A stretch of DNA of 64,000 bases from the NCBI GenBank assembly GCA_904393115.1, contig CAJFMX010000001.1:62001-126000 (forward strand). Direction: 5' to 3'. Below the pieces are notes generated by a model. It saw only the letters and a program-made list of their open reading frames with translations. It did no database searches and was not told the origin of the DNA. The DNA comes from an uncultured Clostridia bacterium. GTDB lineage: Bacteria > Bacillota > Clostridia > Christensenellales > UBA1750. Below, one piece after another: positions 42,956 to 50,638 of the stretch (positions are counted from its first letter, which is position 1; each line of letters starts with the position of its first letter). A program made the position numbers and the translations under genes.

Positions 42956-44947
42956 TCAGCCCGCCTGCACCTCGGTCGAAGTGCCGCCGACGGTGAGGGT
43001 GTAGGTTTCGCCGGAGACGAGGTCCGGGCTGCTGAGGACGATGAACTGGAAGTCCAGCGCGGGGGAGAGGGTGAGGAGCGCTGTGCCGCTGGCGTCCGCC
43101 AGGACGATCTCGTCCCCTGCGGAACCGCTGACCCGCTCGGCGGTGACGCCCTGCTCCGCGCTGCGGAACGTCTGCGCCATGCCCGCGGCGCCCGTGCCGA
43201 GGAACGTGCCGCCCGCGATGGCCGCGGAGGTGTCGTAGTCCAGCACGGCGGTGTCCCCGGACGTGGGGCCCGTCACCACGGTCGTCCCGCCCGTGATCTC
43301 GATCGTGCCGTTGGCGTCCAGGCCGTCGCCTGAGGCCTGGATGGTCAGCGTGCCGCCGGAGATGGCGATGCTGCCCCCCGAGGAAGCGGAGGAGAAGCCG
43401 CCGCCCATGCCGCCACGGCTGCCGCGCCCGCCGCCCTCCGGCATCTCCGGGGGCGCGACAGACCCGTCCGCCACGTCCTGCGGGGGCTCGGCCGGTTCCT
43501 TGGCGCTGCCGTCCGGGCGCTCCGGCGCCTCGCCCGGGCCGGCGGGCGCTTCGGGTGCGCCGCCCATCCAGCCGCCGCCGAACCGGCCGCCCCGGCCGCC
43601 GGCCGAGCCGCTGCCGTCCGTGCCGCCGGCCGCGTTCAGGCCGTCGTAGCGGGAGACGAGGGAGATCTCGCCGCCCTGGATGTCCAGGAGCAGGGCCTCC
43701 AGGCCCTCGTAGCTCTCGGAGATGTCGATCGCGCCGCCGGTCACGGTGAGCGTCTCGTCCGCGTGGAAGGCGTCGTCGCCGGTCGCGATGGCGAAAGTGC
43801 CGCCGGAGACGGTCATGCCGGCGTTGGAATGCACGGCGTCGTCCGCGGCGTCGATGGTGAACGCGCCGCCCGAGATCACGAGGCTGCTCACGGCCTTGAG
43901 GCCCTTCATGCTCGTGCTGCTCTCGGAGGTTTCCTCGGCGCTGGACGCCGTCTCCATGGGGCCGCCGCGGAAGCCGCCCCAGGAAGTGGAGGACTGGCTC
44001 TCGCCGTTGACGCTGCCGCCGCCGGCGAGGAGGTCGTAGGCGCCGTCCGTGATCTGCAGGTAGGCGCCGGCGCTGATGCCGTCGCCCTCGGCCTCGATGG
44101 CAAAGGTCCCGCCCGAAATGTAGACGAAGCCCAGGGACGCGTCGTTGTTGTTCTCGGCGTGGATGCCGTCCTTGCCGGCGTCGAGGGTCAGGTCAGTCTC
44201 GCCCGTGATGCGCGCGCTGTCGTTGGCATTGAGGCCGTGGGAGGCGGAGGTGACGGTATACGTTCCGCCGGCGAGGACCAGGTCGTCGCTGCCGACGATG
44301 CCGTGCCCGGCGGGGGAGGTCACGGTCAGCGCCCCGGAGCCGTTGAAGGTGAGGTCCTGCTTGGAATAGACCGCGCCGTCGATGTCGCTGTCGTCGATGG
44401 CGACAAAGCTCCCGCCGTTGGCCAGGGCGTTCTGGGAGCCCTCGGCGAGCGTGACGAAGACCTTGTCCGCCTCGAGCACGTAGAGCGCGGCCGAGGTGGA
44501 GCTGGTGATGCTCGCGTTGTCGAGCACGATCTGCAGCTTGGCCGCCTCGTCCGCGTCGACCACGAGCATGCCGTCGTCCAGCGTGCCGGAGACGATATAG
44601 GTCGCCTCCTCCGTCAGGATCGCGGTCGTGCCGTTGATCTGCACGCTGTCGGAGCTGGCGGAGATGCTGCTGCCGTTGAGCTCGATGCGCACCGCGCTCT
44701 CCTCGTCGTAGGCGGCGCGGGTGTCGCGGCCGGTGAACATGTCCGCGTCGGTCTGCGGGGGGAAGTCCGCAGGGGCGGAGGCGTCCGCCGCCGCGTCTGC
44801 GGAGGGAGCGGCGCTCTCCTGCGGGGCGGCGGTTTCCGCGGGGGCCTCGGCGGCGGAGGATTCCGCCGGCGCGTCCGCGCTGGTGCAGCCCGTGAGCGCG
44901 CCGAGCAGCAGGCTGAGCGCGCAGAGAAGGGAAATCCATCGCTTCAT
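42956..44947 (-). CDS. Cthe_2159-like carbohydrate-binding lipoprotein
   Basis: 663 residues. Lipobox ALTGC (Cys about 21), an Ala/Glu/Ser tether, then a long parallel beta-helix built from repeats such as ISGGTFAIEAEGDGISA, ISGGAFTIDAADDAVHS and VSGGTFAIATGDDAFHA, the DDA/DGI turn pattern of Cthe_2159, a calcium-dependent polysaccharide-binding family. A Gly/Pro/Glu-rich low-complexity insert (about 455-540) interrupts the helix. AAAGGAGGA nine bases upstream supports ATG 44947. Third gene after a VTC polymerase and DUF4956, a set often found together. Confidence 0.88.
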   Translation of the reverse strand: MKRWISLLCALSLLLGALTGCTSADAPAESSAAEAPAETAAPQESAAPSADAAADASAPADFPPQTDADMFTGRDTRAAYDEESAVRIELNGSSISASSDSVQINGTTAILTEEATYIVSGTLDDGMLVVDADEAAKLQIVLDNASITSSTSAALYVLEADKVFVTLAEGSQNALANGGSFVAIDDSDIDGAVYSKQDLTFNGSGALTVTSPAGHGIVGSDDLVLAGGTYTVTSASHGLNANDSARITGETDLTLDAGKDGIHAENNNDASLGFVYISGGTFAIEAEGDGISAGAYLQITDGAYDLLAGGGSVNGESQSSTSWGGFRGGPMETASSAEETSESSTSMKGLKAVSSLVISGGAFTIDAADDAVHSNAGMTVSGGTFAIATGDDAFHADETLTVTGGAIDISESYEGLEALLLDIQGGEISLVSRYDGLNAAGGTDGSGSAGGRGGRFGGGWMGGAPEAPAGPGEAPERPDGSAKEPAEPPQDVADGSVAPPEMPEGGGRGSRGGMGGGFSSASSGGSIAISGGTLTIQASGDGLDANGTIEITGGTTVVTGPTSGDTAVLDYDTSAAIAGGTFLGTGAAGMAQTFRSAEQGVTAERVSGSAGDEIVLADASGTALLTLSPALDFQFIVLSSPDLVSGETYTLTVGGTSTEVQAG

Positions 44948-44967
44948 GGAAGAAGTCCTCCTTTCGG

Positions 44968-45660
44968 TCAAAGCTCGGCGACCGTGGTGTCCTGCGTGGA
45001 GATCAGGATCTCCAGGTTGCCGTTTCGGCAGCGGATCTTGTCGAGCATCTCCTTTTCCCGGGTGGCGTCGCGCAGCGTCACCTGGTAGGTCAGGCGGAAC
45101 ATGCTGCCCCTGCTGGTGGTCTTGACGGAGACGAGGTCGTGCGCGGCGGTGTACTCCGCGAAGATGTCGTCGAATACGCCGGTGTAGTCGAGGTCCTCCG
45201 GGATGGTGACGGCGAGCGTCTTGTAGGAGGCGGCGTTGCGCCGGGCGCCAAAGTCCAGGGCGTTGTAGAGCAGGAAGACCGCGCACATCACCACCGTAAA
45301 GAGCACGGCATAGCCCAGGTATCCCATGCCGGCGATGAGCCCTGCGCCCATGGCGAGGAAGAGCGTGGTGATCTCCTTGGCCGTGCCCGGCACGGAGCGG
45401 AAGCGCACCAGGCTGAACGCGCCCGCGACCGCGACGCCCGTGCCCACGTTGCCGTTGACCAGCAGGATCACCACGCACACCACCGCCGGCAGCAGCGCCA
45501 GCGTCACCACGAAGCTCTTTGTATACCGCGTGCGGAACATGTAGGCAAAGGCCAGCGCCAGCCCCAGCAGCAGCGCGCACCCCAGGCAGAGCAAAAAGTC
45601 CGTCACGCGGATGACGACCGTGATGTCGGAGTCGAACAGCCCCCCGGAAGAGCGAGTCAA
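44968..45660 (-). CDS. DUF4956 membrane protein, probably frameshifted at its 5' end
   Basis: 230 codons as drawn, from a TTG overlapping the upstream stop. Four N-terminal helices (FLLCLGCALLLGLALAFAYMF, VVTLALLPAVVCVVILLV) and the FSLVRFRSVPGTAKEI signature, then a soluble ferredoxin-like domain. A better start exists at ATG 45664, nine bases after AAGGAGG, reading MLDSLF, but it is in another frame; removing one base of the six-G run at 45640-45645 joins it to GGLFDSDIT, the expected family N-terminus. So either an indel, a sequencing error or recoding. Partner of the VTC polymerase. Confidence 0.75.
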   Translation of the reverse strand: MTRSSGGLFDSDITVVIRVTDFLLCLGCALLLGLALAFAYMFRTRYTKSFVVTLALLPAVVCVVILLVNGNVGTGVAVAGAFSLVRFRSVPGTAKEITTLFLAMGAGLIAGMGYLGYAVLFTVVMCAVFLLYNALDFGARRNAASYKTLAVTIPEDLDYTGVFDDIFAEYTAAHDLVSVKTTSRGSMFRLTYQVTLRDATREKEMLDKIRCRNGNLEILISTQDTTVAEL

Positions 45661-46379
45661 GCATAGCGCACAGCCTCCTTCTGCAGATTCGGATAGATCA
45701 GGGTCTGGTAGGCGGTCCCGTACTTGGAGAAGGAGGTCTGGCGGATGCCCTGCGCGGAGAGGACGTGCGTCAGCCACAGCGGAATCCCGCCGGAGCACTT
45801 GATCTCCATCAGGGTCGTGCCCGCGGGCAGCAGCGGCGCGCCGTAGACGCCGGATTCCAGGGAGAGGTCGTCCTGCCGGCAGAGGATCGTGTCGTCGAAC
45901 GTCACGCGGAAATCCGATCCATCCTTGGCGAAATACGCCTCCCGCGCGTAGGAGAGGAACGCCACCGGCCGCAGGGGCGCGTAGTAGCGCAGGAAGTAGT
46001 CCACCTCCTCGGAGATCTGCGTGCCGGCCGGGCACGCCCGCCGGCCGAGCACCCAGTCCATGGCCTCCTTTTCAGGCAGGGAGAGGCGGCGCTTGTAGAC
46101 GACCTTCTTGTACTTCTTCTTCAGCTCCACAAAGACGGGGCTGTCCGGATGCGCCGGGCCGTAGCAGCGGATGCGCATCTTTTCCTTGTAGACGGGCTTC
46201 TCGATGGAGCAGCGGATCAGGCAGTAGCTCTCCGTGTCCAGGTAGAGGTTGCGGATGACGGTGCGGCCGTATGGGTCCAGGGCCATATGGGGTTCCAGTG
46301 CGCGCAGCACGGCCTCCCTCTGCGCCTGCGTCAGCAGGTACTTCATCTCATAGCGTTGAAAAACGGTCTGAACGGCCAT
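45657..46379 (-). CDS. VTC-domain polyphosphate polymerase-like protein
   Basis: 240 residues. VTC domain: FQRYEMKYLLT at the N-terminus, a basic tunnel wall with YKEKMRIRCYG, VELKKKYKKVVYKRR, and the acidic MEIKCSG near the end. In yeast Vtc4 this fold makes polyphosphate from ATP; bacterial homologues sit with DUF4956, CotH and Cthe_2159 genes and their product is not settled. AGGAGGTTTTTTC precedes ATG 46379. First gene of the operon with an RR-box promoter. Confidence 0.88.
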   Translation of the reverse strand: MAVQTVFQRYEMKYLLTQAQREAVLRALEPHMALDPYGRTVIRNLYLDTESYCLIRCSIEKPVYKEKMRIRCYGPAHPDSPVFVELKKKYKKVVYKRRLSLPEKEAMDWVLGRRACPAGTQISEEVDYFLRYYAPLRPVAFLSYAREAYFAKDGSDFRVTFDDTILCRQDDLSLESGVYGAPLLPAGTTLMEIKCSGGIPLWLTHVLSAQGIRQTSFSKYGTAYQTLIYPNLQKEAVRYA

Positions 46380-46411
46380 GAAAAAACCTCCTGTACGTCT
46401 TCATGACTCGC

Positions 46412-46444
46412 ATTGTACAGGAGGAAGATTGAAAGAGGATTGAA
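46412..46444 (-). promoter_or_regulatory. RR-box promoter of the VTC/DUF4956/lipoprotein operon
   Basis: Minus strand TTCAATC-N4-TTCAATC-N9-TACAAT (plus-strand GATTGAA at 46427-46433 and 46438-46444; -10 at 46412-46417). The heptamer pair replaces the -35. Same words and spacings as the promoter at 48398-48430. Confidence 0.8.
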
Positions 46445-46459
46445 GATTTCCCCGCGGTT

Positions 46460-47698
46460 TTATGGAGTTTTTGCGATCGGCAGGCGGGCGTAGAACTCCA
46501 CCTTGCCGTCGCAGCAGCGCACGTCGATGCTGCCCTTGTGGGCCAGGACGATGGCCTTCGCGATGGCCAGGCCCAGGCCGTAGTTCTGACCCTCGCCGGT
46601 GCGGGCCGAGTCCGTGCGGTAGAAGCGCTCGAAGATCTGCTTCTGGGCCTCGGCCGGGATGGGCGGCCCCGCGTTCACGACCGAGAGCACGGCGTGGCTC
46701 CGCTCCCTGCGGAGCGAGAGGGCGACGGCGGACCCGCGCTCGCTGTGCCGGATCGCGTTGTCGATGAGGATGGAGGTGAGCTGCTTGAGCTGCACGCTGT
46801 TCCCGTTCACGAACAGACCCTCCTCGACGGCGCTGGTGAGCTCCAGCCCGTTTTCGTAGGCGACCGTCTCCAGCGGCAGCGTTTCGCCGTAGACCAGGCG
46901 GCTCAGGTCCAGCACCTCCATGGGCGGCGCGACGTTCTCCGCGCGCGCAAGGTCCAGCAGCTGCAGGATCAGCGCGGACATGCGCTCCGTCTCATACTGG
47001 ATGTTCGCCAGCCAGGGGTTTTCCCCGATCTCCCGGGAGAGGAGCTCGAGGTTGGCGTTGACCACGGCCACGGGCGTCTTCCTCTCGTGCCCCGCGTCGG
47101 AGATGAACTGCTTCTGCCGGCGGTAGCTCTCCTCCAGCGGCGCGACGATGCGGTTGGCCAGGTACCGCGAGAGGAAGAACAGCAGCACCAGCGCTGCGCC
47201 GCCAAAGATCAGCGTGTACTCGATCAGGGTGCTCGCGCTCTCCCGCATGGCGGTGTTGTCCAGGAAGGCCACGAGCATGTAGTCGCCCTTGTCCGCCATG
47301 CGGTAGGTGAGGTTGTTTTCCACGCCCTGCTCGCGGCCGCTCTCGACGATCCTGCGCGCAAGCTCCGTCAGGGACGCCTCGCTCAGGGTGGAGATGTCGG
47401 CCGTATCCACCTTGAGCACCTGGCCGTCCCTGTCCAGCGCGACGGAGTAGAACGTCGACAGCTCCAGCAGCGGCGGCTTGCCGCGGGGGTCGCGCGGCCG
47501 GCCGGCATAGGCGCCCGGGTCTGCGCCCGGCTCCCCGGGCAGGGAATAGGCCTCGACAAAGATCTCCAGCATCTCGCGGTTTTCGCTCGTCATGTCCGCG
47601 TAGCTGGCCAGATAGATCGTGCAGAAGGTGCCAAAGAGCAGCAGCACCAGCACCGACAGAATCGCCGCGACGATCTTTCGCCTGGACTGCTTAAACAT
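46460..47698 (-). CDS. Sensor histidine kinase
   Basis: 412 residues. Two transmembrane helices flank an extracytoplasmic sensor of about 130 residues; HisKA follows with the slightly unusual H-box SDAGHERKTPVAVV, then HATPase with DNAIRHSE and GLGLAIAKAI. G-boxes are present; the usual DxGxGI is replaced by NAGPPIP, which is common in such Clostridia kinases. Overlaps the response regulator by eight bases. Likely controls the VTC operon directly downstream. Confidence 0.9.
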   Translation of the reverse strand: MFKQSRRKIVAAILSVLVLLLFGTFCTIYLASYADMTSENREMLEIFVEAYSLPGEPGADPGAYAGRPRDPRGKPPLLELSTFYSVALDRDGQVLKVDTADISTLSEASLTELARRIVESGREQGVENNLTYRMADKGDYMLVAFLDNTAMRESASTLIEYTLIFGGAALVLLFFLSRYLANRIVAPLEESYRRQKQFISDAGHERKTPVAVVNANLELLSREIGENPWLANIQYETERMSALILQLLDLARAENVAPPMEVLDLSRLVYGETLPLETVAYENGLELTSAVEEGLFVNGNSVQLKQLTSILIDNAIRHSERGSAVALSLRRERSHAVLSVVNAGPPIPAEAQKQIFERFYRTDSARTGEGQNYGLGLAIAKAIVLAHKGSIDVRCCDGKVEFYARLPIAKTP

Positions 47699-48368
47699 CG
47701 CGATACCTCAGCTCGTAGCCCACGCCGCGCACGGCCTTGATCTCCGTCCGCACCTTGACGAAGTTCAGCTTTTTGCGCGCAAAGGACATGTACACCTCGA
47801 CGTTGTTGTATTCCGCGTCGCTCTCATAGCCCCAGATCTTGACCGCGAGCTGCTCGCGCGTGAGGATCTGGCCGGCGTTTGCGATCAGGTACTCCAGGAT
47901 GCGGAACTCCTTTTCGCTCAGGCGCACGCTGTTTTCCCCGCAGACGAGCAGGGAAGCGCCCCGGTTCAGCTCGATGTCGCCAAAGGCGAGCGCGCCGTCG
48001 GCGCTGCGGAGGCTGCGCCGGCCGAGCGCCCGGAGCCGCGCCAGCAGCTCCCGCGTGCGGAAGGGCTTGGTGAGGTAGTCGTCCGCGCCGCAGTCCAGGC
48101 CCGTCACCGTGTCGTCCAATTCGCTCTTGGCCGTCAGCATGAGGATCGGCGTGCGGATTCCCTTGGCGCGCGCCTCGCGCGCGATGGAAAAGCCGTCCTT
48201 GTGCGGCAGCATGACGTCCAGCACGACCAGGTCATAGGCCCCGGCCTCGATCGCGGCCAATCCCTCCAGCCCGTCAGCGCAGTGGTCCACGTCGTACTTC
48301 TCCTGCCGCAGGATCTCGCACAGCGCCTGCGCCATCCGCTTTTCATCCTCCACGAGCAAAACGCGCAC
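47691..48368 (-). CDS. OmpR-family response regulator
   Basis: 225 residues. Receiver with VEDE, phospho-acceptor D in VVLDVMLPHKDG, TKPF lysine; C-terminal winged helix ending VRGVGYELR. First gene of the two-component operon; its promoter carries the same TTCAATC box pair as the VTC operon, so it probably controls itself and that operon. Confidence 0.93.
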   Translation of the reverse strand: MRVLLVEDEKRMAQALCEILRQEKYDVDHCADGLEGLAAIEAGAYDLVVLDVMLPHKDGFSIAREARAKGIRTPILMLTAKSELDDTVTGLDCGADDYLTKPFRTRELLARLRALGRRSLRSADGALAFGDIELNRGASLLVCGENSVRLSEKEFRILEYLIANAGQILTREQLAVKIWGYESDAEYNNVEVYMSFARKKLNFVKVRTEIKAVRGVGYELRYRDV

Positions 48369-48397
48369 GCCAACACCTCCCCGTTGATTCCCTTTTC

Positions 48398-48430
48398 AGT
48401 ATACCAAAAAAAGATTGAAGAACGATTGAA
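48398..48430 (-). promoter_or_regulatory. RR-box promoter of the two-component operon
   Basis: Minus strand TTCAATC-N4-TTCAATC-N9-TATACT (plus-strand GATTGAA at 48413-48419 and 48424-48430; -10 at 48398-48403). Layout identical to 46412-46444. Confidence 0.8.
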
Positions 48431-48535
48431 CTTTTTCAAAGGCGCCCTTTGTTTGGTTTTTGTTTTTTTGGCGAAGTTGCACAGAAAAAAACAGTCAGAA
48501 AGAGGATTTCGCCATATTCTACGTGGATGTGGCTA

Positions 48536-48564
48536 TTGCCGCATTTTAAATTTACCAATATAAT
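48536..48564 (+). promoter_or_regulatory. Operon B promoter
   Basis: TTGCCG (48536-48541), 17-base spacer, perfect TATAAT (48559-48564). Confidence 0.75.
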
Positions 48565-48590
48565 TAACTTAATCGTTTAATTTGTTAATT
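48562..48590. promoter_or_regulatory. Inverted repeat overlapping operon B -10
   Basis: Arms AATTAAC (48562-48568) and GTTAATT (48584-48590) with TTAATCGTTTAA at the centre, whose middle CG is LacI-like. It overlaps the end of the -10, a repressor position. No LacI gene is in the window. Confidence 0.5.
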
Positions 48591-48712
48591 CAAATCCTTG
48601 AGGGAATGCGTAAATTTTCGTAAAGAGCATGAAAAGATTTAAAAGAATTTTGCCTAGATAAAAAAATTGGCAATTTTCCACATAGAAAAAGAGCAAGGAG
48701 GAGAAGTGCAAA

Positions 48713-49651
48713 ATGAATGTCCGTGCAGAACAGACTGCGGTAAAAAAGAGAAGGGTGTGGCTGCGGCTCAAACAGAGTGCGCCGCTCTATCTGCTCCTGG
48801 CCCCCGCCGTGATCGTATTCCTGATCTTCACGTACGCGCCCATGTACGGCGTAGTCATCGCTTTCAAGGATTACAAGCCTGCGGAAGGCATCTGGGGGAG
48901 CGAGTGGGTGGGGTTTGCGAACTTTCTGACCTTTTTTCGGTCCTTCCAGTTTTGGCCAACCATTCGCAATACGCTCGTCATCAGCCTGTATACAATCGCG
49001 GTAACCTTTACCCTGCCGGTTTTGTTGGCGCTCATGTGCAACCAGATGCATGCGCTTCGATTCAAGAAGTTCTTTCAGGTTTCCACGTATCTGCCGCATT
49101 TTATTTCGACGGTCGTCATGTGTGGCATGATCCTGCTGTTTTTGTCGCCGAGCAACGGCATGATTGCAAAAGTTTTGGAGCTTGTGGGGATTGAGCTTCC
49201 AAACCTCATGGGCTCGGCTGCGGCGTTTCCACACATCTATGTATGGTCAGAGGTATGGCAGCACCTGGGGTGGGACAGCATCCTGTATGTTGCGGCGCTG
49301 TCCGCCGTGGACCCAACCCTCTATGAAGCGGCAACCGTGGACGGCGCAACAAAGTTCCACAAAGTTCTCTACATCGACATTCCTTCCCTGATTCCGACAA
49401 TTACAATCATGTTCATCTTGCGCATGGGCAGCGTGATGAACGTTGGGTTTGAAAAGGCATTCCTCTTGCAGAATACGCTCAATGGCAGCACCAGCGAGCT
49501 AATCTCCACGTATGTCTACAAGATTGGCCTGGTCAAAAGCCAATACAGTTTATCTGCAGCCATAGGCATGTTCAACAACGTGATCAATATGATCCTCTTG
49601 CTGGCCGTAAATGCGATTTCTCGCAAGGTCAGTGAAAATTCGCTCCTATAG
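48713..49651 (+). CDS. Oligosaccharide ABC permease, LplB type (operon B)
   Basis: 312 residues, six helices; coupling motif YEAATVDGATKFHKVLYIDIP, family ending AISRKVSENSLL. AAGGAGGAGAAGTGCAAA precedes ATG 48713. Imports an oligosaccharide with the next two proteins. Codons are less GC-rich than in operons A and C. Confidence 0.94.
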   Translation: MNVRAEQTAVKKRRVWLRLKQSAPLYLLLAPAVIVFLIFTYAPMYGVVIAFKDYKPAEGIWGSEWVGFANFLTFFRSFQFWPTIRNTLVISLYTIAVTFTLPVLLALMCNQMHALRFKKFFQVSTYLPHFISTVVMCGMILLFLSPSNGMIAKVLELVGIELPNLMGSAAAFPHIYVWSEVWQHLGWDSILYVAALSAVDPTLYEAATVDGATKFHKVLYIDIPSLIPTITIMFILRMGSVMNVGFEKAFLLQNTLNGSTSELISTYVYKIGLVKSQYSLSAAIGMFNNVINMILLLAVNAISRKVSENSLL

Positions 49652-49672
49652 AGCAGAAAGGAAGGATGCCCG

Positions 49673-50584
49673 ATGAGCATTCGCGCCACATCCCGGAAAA
49701 ATGCTGTCTCCAAACCTGCGAGCGATGTCATTTTTGACATTGTGATCTATAGCATTGCGATCTTGCTGGTCATTCTCACTCTGTATCCAATGTACTTTGT
49801 GGTCATTGCCTCCTTCAGCGATCCAACCTATGTGGCAACAGGGGAGACCCTTCTGCTTCCCAAGGGAATCACGTTGCGAGGCTATCAAAAACTATTCGAA
49901 TATGACCAACTCTGGACGGGATACAAGAACACGATCCTTTATGTTCTGGCGGGGACGGCGTTCTCATTGTTCGTCAACATTCCTGCTGCGTACGCACTCT
50001 CGCGCAAGGAGCTCTACGGCCGAAGGTTGTTCACTGCTTTTTTTCTGATTCCCATGTTTTTTACGGGTGGATTGGTTCCTACGTATCTCGTCGTCAGTAA
50101 ACTTGGGCTGATCAATTCTTTCTGGGTCATGGTCGTGCCCTTCTCCGTCGTGACCTATTACATTATCGTGGGCAGGACGTTCTTTGTCACGAGCATCCCC
50201 AATGAGCTCTGGGAGGCGGCACAGCTGGATGGTTGTGGAACACTGCGGTTTTTCCTCAGCATCGTCCTGCCGCTCTCCAAGGCGATCGTTTCTGTCATCG
50301 GCCTGTGGGCCGCGGTGGGCCTTTGGAACAGCTATTTCAACGCCATGATCTATTTGCAGGAAGAGGAATTGCAGCCCCTACAGCTTGTCCTGCGGAATAT
50401 TCTCATCAACAATCAGGCCATGAGCACGGTCGAGACCGGCCAAGAGGCTGCAGAGATGAAGAAAATCGCTGACCTGATCAAATATGGTGTGATCGTGATC
50501 TCTTCGCTGCCCATCATGATGCTGTATCCGTTTGTGCAAAAGTATTTCAACCAAGGCGTTATGCTCGGATCTGTAAAGGGATAG
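49673..50584 (+). CDS. Oligosaccharide ABC permease, YtcP/LplC type (operon B)
   Basis: 303 residues; coupling motif LWEAAQLDGCGTLRFFLSIVLP and ending YPFVQKYFNQGVMLGSVKG. Six helices. The EAA motif has AQLDGC where A/SKIDGA is common. Follows the partner gene by 21 bases. Confidence 0.94.
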   Translation: MSIRATSRKNAVSKPASDVIFDIVIYSIAILLVILTLYPMYFVVIASFSDPTYVATGETLLLPKGITLRGYQKLFEYDQLWTGYKNTILYVLAGTAFSLFVNIPAAYALSRKELYGRRLFTAFFLIPMFFTGGLVPTYLVVSKLGLINSFWVMVVPFSVVTYYIIVGRTFFVTSIPNELWEAAQLDGCGTLRFFLSIVLPLSKAIVSVIGLWAAVGLWNSYFNAMIYLQEEELQPLQLVLRNILINNQAMSTVETGQEAAEMKKIADLIKYGVIVISSLPIMMLYPFVQKYFNQGVMLGSVKG

Positions 50585-50638
50585 GCGTTGCCAACCTTCC
50601 CAATCCAGATAGACATTTTTCCAAGGAGGAGAAAACAC

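Larger units (their letters stand above)
48431..48712. other. AT-rich interval before operon B
   Basis: Gene-free, strongly AT-rich compared with the rest of the window. Holds the operon B promoter and an inverted repeat; otherwise only A/T-rich leader ending in AAGGAGGAG. Confidence 0.65.

Noticed and set aside
42956..45664. A single 902-residue protein joining the DUF4956 region and the lipoprotein
   Set aside because: The first 239 codons are out of frame with the DUF4956 protein, and the lipoprotein has its own ribosome site, signal peptide and lipobox.
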